The translations under genes and the position numbers were made by a program. From Bacillota bacterium (lineage in GTDB: Bacteria > Bacillota > Bacilli > Bacillales > Cytobacillaceae): a stretch of 9,174 bases of DNA. Positions within the stretch are counted from its first letter, which is position 1. Every line of letters begins with the position of its first letter. Below, one piece after another: positions 1-6,148 of this stretch. Below the pieces are notes generated by a model. That model worked only from the letters and a program-made list of their open reading frames with translations, had not been told where the DNA came from and made no database searches. Location of the stretch: assembly GCA_023389895.1 (NCBI GenBank), contig JAEWDX010000265.1, positions 1 through 9,174 on the forward strand. The letters are read 5' to 3'.

Positions 1-1427
1 ATATTATAGAGGCTGGTTTTCCTGCAGCATCAAAAGGAGATTTTACATCTGTCCAGAAAATCGCCCAAACGATTAAAAATTGTTCCATTACAGGGCTTGC
101 TAGAAGTGTTATTTCCGATATTGATGCCGCATGGGAATCATTGAAAGATGGGACCGAGCCAAGGCTTCATACATTCCTTGCTACCTCGCCCATTCATCGG
201 CAATATAAATTGAAAATGTCGAAGGAAGAAGTCATTGAAACAGCTGTGAATACGGTGAAATATGCAGCGAAGAAATTTCCGATTATTCAATGGTCTGCTG
301 AAGATGCTTCAAGAACAGAGCTGCCATTTTTAGCTGAAATAGTAGAGAAGGTTATTCAGGCGGGAGCACGGGTAATCAATATCCCTGATACAGTCGGCTA
401 TGGTACGCCACAGGAATATGGAGCGATTTTTAACTATTTAAGAGAACATGTTCCTTCTATTAATAGGATATCCTTATCTACTCATTGCCATGATGATCTT
501 GGAATGGCAATTGCAAATTCTCTTGTTGCGATTGAAAACGGGGCAACACAAGTAGAAGGAACAATAAATGGAATCGGTGAAAGAGCAGGTAATGCAGCAC
601 TCGAAGAATTTGCAGTTGCTTTGCATATTCGTAACGACTATTACAAGGCATCAACAAGGTTGAATTTACAGGAAATTAGCCGAACAAGTAGTCTTGTTAG
701 CAAGCTTACAGGAATGATAGTACCTGCAAATAAAGCAGTTGTTGGCAGAAACGCATTTGCCCATGAATCGGGAATTCATCAAGATGGCGTATTAAAAGAA
801 AAGACAACGTATGAAATTATCCTACCAGAGCTTGTTGGTTTCCAGTCGAATTCATTAGTTCTTGGAAAGCATTCTGGACGACATGCTTTTAAAAATCGTT
901 TAAATGAGCTAGGACTAAGTGTTCCAGATAAAGATATAAAATCATTGTTCACTGCCTTCAAGGATCTTGCCGACCGCAAAAAAGAAATAACGGATGAAGA
1001 TATTATTGCCCTTGTACTTGGAGATAGACTTTCTGCGGAGGAACGTTTCTACGAGCTAATCCAAATTCAAGTTCAATATGGTACAAATCAAGTTCCAACT
1101 GCAACCGTTACATTAACTGGTCTTGAGAAAGAAATTGTTCAAGAGGCAGGTACAGGTGCAGGAAGCATTGAGGCTCTTTACAATACATTAGAAAAATGTA
1201 TGGATGGGGAAATAGATTTACTAGACTATCGCATTCAATCTGTTGGGGCTGGTCGAGATGCATTAGCGCAAGTTTATGTAAGCATGAAATATATGGATAT
1301 GGAAACAAGTGGACGAGGGCTTGCACAGGACGTTCTAGAAGCTTCAACAAAAGCATATTTAAATGCAGTTAACCGCGTTATTTATATGAAAAATAAGGCT
1401 CCAGTTCTAAATGCAATGAATCAATAA
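1..1427 (+). CDS. leuA: 2-isopropylmalate synthase, 5' end missing
   Basis: This enzyme condenses 2-ketoisovalerate with acetyl-CoA to give 2-isopropylmalate, the first committed step of leucine synthesis in the cytoplasm. The reading frame is open from the first base (first whole codon at 3) to TAA at 1425-1427, giving 474 visible residues. Bacillus LeuA is about 518 residues as I recall, so roughly 40 N-terminal residues, including the DTTLRDGEQ active-site segment, lie upstream of the window. Visible marks of the family are IIEAGFPA at the very start, WSAEDASRTE, the metal-binding THCHDD (histidine codons at 483 and 489), GTINGIGERAGN and FAHESGIHQDG. The last 130 or so residues match the C-terminal dimerisation and leucine-feedback domain. 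A TTG at 141 could be mistaken for a start, but the family similarity runs through it from base 3. leuB follows after 22 bases, so the two are co-transcribed. Confidence 0.97.
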   Translation, partial: IIEAGFPAASKGDFTSVQKIAQTIKNCSITGLARSVISDIDAAWESLKDGTEPRLHTFLATSPIHRQYKLKMSKEEVIETAVNTVKYAAKKFPIIQWSAEDASRTELPFLAEIVEKVIQAGARVINIPDTVGYGTPQEYGAIFNYLREHVPSINRISLSTHCHDDLGMAIANSLVAIENGATQVEGTINGIGERAGNAALEEFAVALHIRNDYYKASTRLNLQEISRTSSLVSKLTGMIVPANKAVVGRNAFAHESGIHQDGVLKEKTTYEIILPELVGFQSNSLVLGKHSGRHAFKNRLNELGLSVPDKDIKSLFTAFKDLADRKKEITDEDIIALVLGDRLSAEERFYELIQIQVQYGTNQVPTATVTLTGLEKEIVQEAGTGAGSIEALYNTLEKCMDGEIDLLDYRIQSVGAGRDALAQVYVSMKYMDMETSGRGLAQDVLEASTKAYLNAVNRVIYMKNKAPVLNAMNQ

Positions 1428-1449
1428 AAATGATGACGGAGGGGTAATA

Positions 1450-2562
1450 ATGAAAAAGCGTATCGCTGTACTACCTGGTGATGGAATCGGTAAAGAAGTG
1501 GTAAAAGGTGCAATTGAAATTTTACAAGCTGTTGGAGAGCGTTTTGGCCACCAATTCACGTTTCAATATGGGAAAATTGGTGGTGAAGCAATTGATGCAG
1601 TTGGAAACCCACTGCCCGATGAGACAGTCCAGTTATGCAAACAAAGCGATGCGGTTTTATTAGGAGCAGTTGGTGGGCCGAAATGGGAAAGTCAGCCCGT
1701 TCACCTTCGTCCAGAACGTGGGCTATTAAAAATTCGGAAAGAGTTAAACTTATATGCTAACTTAAGGCCAACTACTTATTATGCAAGTCTTGTAGATTCA
1801 TCACCACTTCGTAAAGAAGTGATTGAGGATGTAGATATGCTAATGGTAAGAGAATTAACAGGCGGCTTATACTTTGGAAAGCCTAGTGAACGGACTGTGA
1901 GAGACGGAGAGGATGCCGTTGTTGATACGCTTTTTTATAAGAAGGAAGAAATGGATCGGGTGATAAAACTTGCATTCCAATTAGCGGAGGAACGTGGTGG
2001 AAAGGTTACATCAGTTGATAAAGCAAATGTATTAGAATCTAGTCGAATGTGGAGGGAGGTTGCGGAGGAGATTGCACAGGAGCATCCTAATGTAGCTTTA
2101 GAGCATATGCTCGTTGACAACGCTGCAATGCAATTAGTTAGACGACCTAAGCAATTTGATGTTGTCGTGACAGAAAATTTATTCGGCGATATTTTAAGTG
2201 ATGAGGCTTCAGTACTAACAGGCTCACTCGGAATGCTGCCCTCAGCGAGTCTCTCTGAAAATGGTCCTTATTTATATGAACCTATCCATGGCTCTGCACC
2301 TGATATTGAAGGAAAAAGCATTGCCAATCCTATCGCGACAATTCTTTCAGCTGCAATGATGCTTCGGCTATCTTTTGAAATGAAGGAAGAGGCAAAAGCA
2401 ATTGAAAATGCAGTAAATCAAGTGCTTGATATGGGCTATCGAACAAATGACATTATGACATTTGGCAAAAAATCTGTTTCAACGACAGAAATGATCGCAG
2501 AAATAAAAGCAACCGTCCTTGACAACGAAGCCATTATGAACATCATGAGCGCTTATGCATAG
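1450..2562 (+). CDS. leuB: 3-isopropylmalate dehydrogenase
   Basis: LeuB oxidatively decarboxylates 3-isopropylmalate with NAD+, giving 2-ketoisocaproate, the direct precursor of leucine. The 370-residue product has the normal length for Bacillus (about 365). Visible motifs are LPGDGIG (8-14), GAVGGPKW (72-79), the substrate arginines in RKELNLYANLRP (96-107) and RELTGGLYFG (134-143), and the catalytic lysine in SVDKANVL (K191). The metal-binding aspartates D223, D247 and D251 follow, then the NAD-binding EPIHGSAPDIEGK (277-289). The start is set by GGAGGGG at 1438-1444, five bases before the ATG. The C-terminus ends in the family-like NIMSAYA, so the protein is not obviously truncated. Its TAG stop at 2560-2562 lies inside the first bases of a repeat that separates leuB from leuC. 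Confidence 0.97.
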   Translation: MKKRIAVLPGDGIGKEVVKGAIEILQAVGERFGHQFTFQYGKIGGEAIDAVGNPLPDETVQLCKQSDAVLLGAVGGPKWESQPVHLRPERGLLKIRKELNLYANLRPTTYYASLVDSSPLRKEVIEDVDMLMVRELTGGLYFGKPSERTVRDGEDAVVDTLFYKKEEMDRVIKLAFQLAEERGGKVTSVDKANVLESSRMWREVAEEIAQEHPNVALEHMLVDNAAMQLVRRPKQFDVVVTENLFGDILSDEASVLTGSLGMLPSASLSENGPYLYEPIHGSAPDIEGKSIANPIATILSAAMMLRLSFEMKEEAKAIENAVNQVLDMGYRTNDIMTFGKKSVSTTEMIAEIKATVLDNEAIMNIMSAYA

Positions 2563-2739
2563 AAAAGCTGAGGCGACTGGTTAGCCCCGACAAGCATAAG
2601 ACGAGCCAGCGTGAAGGTTGTTCTTTAACCTTCATGATGGATTGGCTTATGACCTCGAGGTCGACAAAACCTCGACGTCCTGTCGAATTGTCGACACTAG
2701 TACGTCCTGTACGTCGGGGCTAGGAGCCAAAGCTAGACA
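2558..2739 (+). repeat. structured intergenic repeat between leuB and leuC, cloverleaf-like
   Basis: The element is bounded by an outer stem TAGCCCCGAC (2582-2591) with GTCGGGGCTA (2713-2722), 10 perfect base pairs. Three arms nest inside without conflict. Arm A pairs CATAAG (2595-2600) with CTTATG (2646-2651) and is topped by TGAAGGTT/AACCTTCA (2612-2619/2627-2634). Arm B pairs GTCGACAA (2660-2667) with TTGTCGAC (2688-2695), then TCGAC/GTCGA around the loop GTCCT (2677-2681). Arm C pairs GTAC (2700-2703) with GTAC (2709-2712) around the same loop GTCCT (2704-2708). The segment CCCCGACAAGCATAAGACG and the later CTTATGACCTCGAGG look like a dispersed intergenic repeat I remember from Bacillaceae genomes; I cannot verify its name or copy number here. 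It contains no transposase and looks visibly richer in G+C than the flanking genes. It would be transcribed within the leu mRNA. The left border overlaps the leuB stop codon. Confidence 0.8.
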
Positions 2740-2766
2740 TAGAAAAGCTGAGGCGACTGCTAGACA
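2738..2766 (+). repeat. miniature copy of the repeat: both ends joined, interior missing
   Basis: Bases 2738-2759 repeat 2558-2579 exactly, 22 of 22, starting CATAGAAAAG and ending GGCGACTG, 180 bases apart. The copy is followed at once by GCTAGACA (2759-2766), which is also the right end of the full element (2732-2739). The 27-base unit therefore has the left end of the element fused to its right end with everything between removed. This is most simply an internal deletion of a tandem second copy. Recombination between the two 22-base direct repeats would delete the full element and leave one border copy. Confidence 0.8.
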
Positions 2767-2781
2767 ATTAGAAAAACCATC

Positions 2782-2808
2782 CACGACCTATATGGTCGTG
2801 TTTCTTTT
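2782..2808 (+). terminator. terminator-like hairpin inside the leu operon, before leuC
   Basis: CACGACC (2782-2788) pairs perfectly with GGTCGTG (2794-2800) around a five-base loop TATAT, followed by TTTCTTTT (2801-2808). This is the form of an intrinsic terminator with a short stem. It lies just ahead of the leuC ribosome binding site, so it would reduce, and possibly control, transcription of leuC and leuD. Whether it is strong enough to act cannot be told from sequence alone. Confidence 0.6.
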
Positions 2809-2816
2809 AAGGGAGG
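2809..2816 (+). promoter_or_regulatory. leuC ribosome binding site; decides the start
   Basis: AAGGGAGG lies nine bases before the ATG at 2826. An in-frame ATG at 2817 directly abuts this site with no spacing, so it is not a credible start. Confidence 0.85.
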
Positions 2817-2825
2817 ATGTATAAA

Positions 2826-4238
2826 ATGGGACAATCAATTATTGATAAAATATGGGAAGAACATATCGTCCACCAAGAAGAAGGAAAACCTGATTTATTG
2901 TATATTGATCTGCATCTCGTTCATGAGGTTACATCTCCGCAAGCTTTTTCAGGCTTAAGAATGAAGGGGCGTAAGGTGAGGAGACCTGATAAAACATTTG
3001 CTACTGTTGATCATAATATTCCTACTGATAATCGATATGAAATAAAGGACGAGGTAGCTTTAAATCAAATGACAACACTGGAAAAAAACTGCCTTGAGTT
3101 TGGCATTCAATTAGCGGGGATTGATAGTCCAGATCAAGGGATTGTTCATGTTATTGGACCTGAACTTGGATTAACACAACCGGGGACGACGATTGTTTGT
3201 GGGGATAGCCATACTTCTACACATGGTGCTTTTGGTTCGATTGCTTTTGGAATCGGGACGAGTGAAGTTGAGCATGTGATGGCTACACAGACAATTTGGC
3301 GGGCGAAACCGAAAACATTAAAGCTTGATATTAACGGAAAATTGAAACACGGTGTTACTGCAAAAGATGTTATCCTCTATATTCTAGCGAAATATGGCAT
3401 TGATTTTGGAACAGGCTATATTATCGAATATTGTGGTGATACGATTCGAAGCATGACGATGGAAGAAAGAATGACAATTTGTAATATGTCGATCGAGGCT
3501 GGGGCAAGGGCGGGATTGGTTAGCCCAGATGAAACGACTTTTTCCTATATAAAAGGAAGAAAATATACCCCTATTGGAAAAGCTTTCGAAGAAGCTGTTG
3601 AAAATTGGCGGCAGCTAGTGTCAGATGATGATGCCGTTTACGATAAGGTAGTCTCAATAGATGCCGATGATATCGCACCGATGGTTAGCTGGGGGACGAA
3701 TCCAGCAATGACTGCAAAGGTAAATGAAAGCATTCCTGCATTTGCGGATTGCCAAACAGAATTAGAAAAGAAATCGTTGGCAAGGGCACTTGAATACATG
3801 GGGCTCCAAGAAGGACAAAAAATTCAAGACATCGAAATTCAGCACGTATTCATTGGCTCATGTACAAATTCAAGAATTGAAGATCTACGTCAAGTAGCTG
3901 CATTTGCAAAAGGAAAAATGGTTCATTCAAATGTGAGAGCACTCATTGTTCCTGGCTCACAGCAAGTAAAGAAACAGGCAGAATTAGAGGGACTCGATAT
4001 TATTTTTAAGCAAGCAGGGTTTGAATGGCGTGATTCAGGCTGTAGTATGTGTTTAAGTATGAATAATGATATTGTTCCTAGCGGAGAACATTGTGCGTCC
4101 ACTTCAAATCGAAATTTTGAAGGCCGGCAAGGATCGGGTGCGAGAACCCATTTAGTCAGTCCTCTTATGGCAGCAGCTGCAGCAATAAATGGTAAATTCG
4201 TTGATGTTAGTGAATCGCTTATTGCTGAAACAGTTTGA
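2826..4238 (+). CDS. leuC: 3-isopropylmalate dehydratase, large subunit
   Basis: LeuC with LeuD isomerises 2-isopropylmalate to 3-isopropylmalate through isopropylmaleate. It is the large, iron-sulfur subunit of this aconitase-type enzyme. The product is 470 residues, normal for the family. The N-terminal region carries DLHLVHEVTSPQAF and DHNIPT, and the substrate-site region carries GDSHTSTHGAFG and GTSEVEHV. The three cysteines that hold the 4Fe-4S cluster are C346 in GSCTNSR and C406 and C409 in SGCSMCLSMN; all are present. STSNRNFEGRQG and ARTHLVSP close the protein. I chose ATG 2826 because the ATG at 2817 sits immediately against the Shine-Dalgarno site and because Bacillus LeuC starts at about this point. 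The gap from leuB is 263 bases, unusually long for this operon, and is filled by a repeat and a terminator-like hairpin. leuD follows after 38 bases. Confidence 0.97.
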   Translation: MGQSIIDKIWEEHIVHQEEGKPDLLYIDLHLVHEVTSPQAFSGLRMKGRKVRRPDKTFATVDHNIPTDNRYEIKDEVALNQMTTLEKNCLEFGIQLAGIDSPDQGIVHVIGPELGLTQPGTTIVCGDSHTSTHGAFGSIAFGIGTSEVEHVMATQTIWRAKPKTLKLDINGKLKHGVTAKDVILYILAKYGIDFGTGYIIEYCGDTIRSMTMEERMTICNMSIEAGARAGLVSPDETTFSYIKGRKYTPIGKAFEEAVENWRQLVSDDDAVYDKVVSIDADDIAPMVSWGTNPAMTAKVNESIPAFADCQTELEKKSLARALEYMGLQEGQKIQDIEIQHVFIGSCTNSRIEDLRQVAAFAKGKMVHSNVRALIVPGSQQVKKQAELEGLDIIFKQAGFEWRDSGCSMCLSMNNDIVPSGEHCASTSNRNFEGRQGSGARTHLVSPLMAAAAAINGKFVDVSESLIAETV

Positions 4239-4260
4239 AAAAATTCAACATGATTTTTTA

Positions 4261-4268
4261 AAAGGAGG
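4261..4268 (+). promoter_or_regulatory. leuD ribosome binding site supporting a TTG start
   Basis: AAAGGAGG is a near-perfect Shine-Dalgarno sequence, eight bases before TTG 4277. It supports translation from TTG, since no ATG lies at a suitable distance. Confidence 0.85.
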
Positions 4269-4276
4269 AATCTGAA

Positions 4277-4861
4277 TTGACTGGATTTAAAGTGTTAGTT
4301 GGAAAGGCAGTAGCATTAGATCGAGCAAATGTCGACACCGATCAAATTATTCCAAAACAATTTTTAAAAAGAATTGAGAAAACGGGTTTCGGGAAGTTTT
4401 TATTCTATGATTGGCGCTATAAGAAGGATGGAGAACTAAATCCTGAATTTGAATTAAATTCTCCAGAAATGCAAGGTGCGGAAATACTAATCGCGAATGA
4501 AAATTTCGGATGTGGTTCTTCAAGGGAGCACGCACCATGGGCATTGTTAGACTATGGATTTAAAGCAATTATCGCCCCAACATTTGCAGATATTTTTCAT
4601 CAAAACTGTTTGAAAAATGGAATCCTTCCAATACAGCTTAAGCCGGATGAAGTAGCCTATTTATTAACTGAAGCTAAAAATCAGCCTTATAAGCTAGTAA
4701 TCAATCTCGAAAATGAAACAATCTCTGACCAGAACGGCTTTATTACAAAATTTCCGATTAATATTTACTGGAAAAATATGCTGATAAATGGCTGGGATGA
4801 AATTGAAATCACGATGCAATTAGAAAATAAAATTAGCGCATATGAACAATCCAATGCTTAA
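4277..4861 (+). CDS. leuD: 3-isopropylmalate dehydratase, small subunit
   Basis: LeuD is the small swivelling subunit that completes the active site of the LeuCD isomerase. The 194-residue product has the normal length. It shows NVDTDQIIPKQFLKRIE (18-34), ENFGCGSSREHAPWAL (75-90) and the later IIAPTFADIFHQNCLKNGILP, all diagnostic. The start is TTG, supported by the strong AAAGGAGG eight bases upstream and by the position at which Bacillus LeuD begins. It is the last gene of the leu operon: a clear intrinsic terminator begins 23 bases after its stop. Confidence 0.96.
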   Translation: MTGFKVLVGKAVALDRANVDTDQIIPKQFLKRIEKTGFGKFLFYDWRYKKDGELNPEFELNSPEMQGAEILIANENFGCGSSREHAPWALLDYGFKAIIAPTFADIFHQNCLKNGILPIQLKPDEVAYLLTEAKNQPYKLVINLENETISDQNGFITKFPINIYWKNMLINGWDEIEITMQLENKISAYEQSNA

Positions 4862-4883
4862 TCACTTAAAGTTTCGAAATAGT

Positions 4884-4923
4884 AAAGATTCGCAGTCACC
4901 GCTGTGAATCTTTTTGTCTTTTC
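4884..4923 (+). terminator. leu operon terminator
   Basis: AAAGATTCGCAG (4884-4895) pairs with CTGTGAATCTTT (4902-4913) over 12 base pairs, including one G-T wobble, around a six-base loop. The T-rich run TTTTTGTCTTTTT overlaps the end of the stem and continues to 4922. Its position after leuD fits the end of the operon. Confidence 0.88.
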
Positions 4924-4942
4924 AAGATGATCATGCTAAACT
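4914..4942 (+). promoter_or_regulatory. possible promoter for ysoA
   Basis: TTGTCT (4914-4919) and TAAACT (4937-4942) are 17 bases apart, and TGC directly before the -10 gives an extended -10. Each hexamer matches the sigma-A consensus at four of six bases. The -35 overlaps the T-run of the leu terminator. This is a weak match, but a promoter is expected here because transcription from leuD should stop just upstream. Confidence 0.35.
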
Positions 4943-4977
4943 AATTTCAAATTAATAAGATTTGAGGCGTATTAACA

Positions 4978-6003
4978 ATGAAAGAGCGAGCTAGGAGAAA
5001 TTTAAATAACAAAGTTATCCTTTTTCCAGACCTTGAAAAAAGACTTCTAGCAAAAGGGCTTGAAAGCTTACAGCAAAAAAAGCATCGTGAAGCAGTCGAT
5101 TATCTCGAAGAGGCATTACAATTAGATTCGGAAAATCATGATATTCTTATTGGACTAGTTCTCGCCTATTTTGAATCAGGAATGCTCCTAAAGGCAAAGG
5201 AACTTGCAAATGAAATGCTGCAAAAGGGGATTGGGGATTATCTTCAAGTTGTTGAGATTTACATTACGATTCTCGTTCAGCTTCATCAATATCATGAGAT
5301 TGTGACAACGATTGAAGTTTTGTTAGAAGAACGAGAGATTTCGAAAGAGAAATTTGAGCATTTTACTCGTATGCTGCAATTTAGTAGGACAATGGAGGCG
5401 TCGGCTCCGATAATTGAGGAAGAAAAGAATGCGACTACAATCATAACGAAGGAACTTAATCTTATTTCTTATAAAGATCAAGAAGTGCAAATCCAGCTTG
5501 TTGCAAAGCTTTCAGAAATAAATATTCGTCCTTTTTTGGATGAGATAAGGCAGTACCTTCAATTAGAAGAGGGGGATGCTTTCTTTAAAACGATGCTCTT
5601 AAATATTTTAACAGAGCAGGAGTATGATAAGGAAATTTTGCTTGAGAAATTGAATAGGGAAATTTCTGTTATTCCAGCAGGGTTGAAAATATCTGATCCT
5701 CAACCACAGAAAGCAAAACTTTTCCAGCTATTAGAGGAAAAGCTAGAGCATGAAGACCCCATTCTTCTTGAACAATTAAAAGGCTTAATTGAGCGACAGT
5801 TTTTTATCATTTATCCTTTTCAGTTAGAGCCGTATAAGGATACTGTTTGGGCGGCGGCATATCATTCACTTGCTGCCGAATATCAAGGAATTCCCCATCA
5901 TTTAGAGGAATTAGCTATTTTATATAATGTAAAGGATGAAGATTTGATGAGAGCTGGTCTAGTCTTAATGAAAATAGAAGAAATTTCATCACCCAATTTT
6001 TAG
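4978..6003 (+). CDS. ysoA: TPR-repeat protein of unknown function, YsoA-like
   Basis: This 341-residue protein is soluble, with no signal peptide or membrane segment visible. The N-terminal part is made of helix pairs with the tetratricopeptide pattern: LLAKGLESLQQKKHREAVDY with the following ALQLDSENHDILIGLVLAYF form one repeat from about residue 23, and a second starts at about residue 59 (KAKELANEMLQKG). The rest is rich in charged residues and leucine, looks helical and carries no catalytic motif I recognise. TPR domains usually mediate protein contacts, so an adaptor role is possible but unproven. The symbol comes from position: B. subtilis has the TPR gene ysoA between leuD and tig. The start is ATG 4978 with a weak GAGG (4964-4967) ten bases upstream, suggesting modest translation. 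No terminator is seen after it, so some transcripts may run on into tig, 145 bases downstream. Confidence 0.85.
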   Translation: MKERARRNLNNKVILFPDLEKRLLAKGLESLQQKKHREAVDYLEEALQLDSENHDILIGLVLAYFESGMLLKAKELANEMLQKGIGDYLQVVEIYITILVQLHQYHEIVTTIEVLLEEREISKEKFEHFTRMLQFSRTMEASAPIIEEEKNATTIITKELNLISYKDQEVQIQLVAKLSEINIRPFLDEIRQYLQLEEGDAFFKTMLLNILTEQEYDKEILLEKLNREISVIPAGLKISDPQPQKAKLFQLLEEKLEHEDPILLEQLKGLIERQFFIIYPFQLEPYKDTVWAAAYHSLAAEYQGIPHHLEELAILYNVKDEDLMRAGLVLMKIEEISSPNF

Positions 6004-6011
6004 CTTCAATG

Positions 6012-6039
6012 TTGAAAGAATGGGCTTGTGTGGTATAAT
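6012..6039 (+). promoter_or_regulatory. sigma-A type promoter for tig
   Basis: TTGAAA (6012-6017) and a perfect TATAAT (6034-6039) are separated by 16 bases, and TGG just before the -10 makes it an extended -10 promoter. Transcription would begin near 6046, leaving a leader of about 100 bases before tig. This is the best promoter match in the window. Confidence 0.75.
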
Positions 6040-6132
6040 ATAATGGTTGTAGATGTAAATAGGATGATTTATACGTTTCAAGAAAGCTATATTTTTATCA
6101 ATTCGCTATGAATGAAATGACAATAGATCGTT

Positions 6133-6138
6133 GGAGGG
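6133..6138 (+). promoter_or_regulatory. tig ribosome binding site; decides the start
   Basis: GGAGGG lies ten bases before ATG 6149. The frame is open further upstream to a TTG at 6131, but that codon overlaps this site and cannot be the start served by it. Confidence 0.8.
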
Positions 6139-6148
6139 AAATAATCGT

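Noticed and set aside
779..979. Minus-strand open frames inside the known genes (also at 1108-1356, 1935-2120, 4347-4544, 6373-6624 and 6865-7095).
   Set aside because: Each is a shadow of a well-supported plus-strand gene, with no ribosome binding site and a protein composition typical of antisense frames.
2654..2701. A cluster of six-base palindromes (CTCGAG, GTCGAC twice, GACGTC, ACTAGT) that looks like a cloning polylinker.
   Set aside because: The palindromes are the arms and junctions of the folded repeat, and the surrounding sequence resembles natural Bacillaceae intergenic repeats. No vector sequence is seen.
2558..2766. The leuB-leuC repeat as a complete insertion sequence or transposon.
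   Set aside because: It is about 200 bases long, encodes no transposase, and has no clear terminal inverted repeats or target duplication beyond the tandem border copy.
2618..2824. An open reading frame of 68 codons in the leuB-leuC gap.
   Set aside because: It lies entirely within the repeat and terminator, has no ribosome binding site, has a composition unlike a protein, and overlaps the leuC ribosome binding site.
2817..2825. An earlier in-frame ATG for leuC, adding three residues.
   Set aside because: It directly abuts the Shine-Dalgarno sequence with no spacing, while ATG 2826 is correctly spaced.
6004..6030. TTCAA-TG-TTGAA after ysoA as a terminator.
   Set aside because: The loop is only two bases, the stem is AT-rich and no T-run follows; part of it serves as the -35 of the tig promoter.
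6131..6148. An earlier in-frame TTG for tig, adding six residues.
   Set aside because: The codon overlaps the ribosome binding site, and the family starts at the later ATG.
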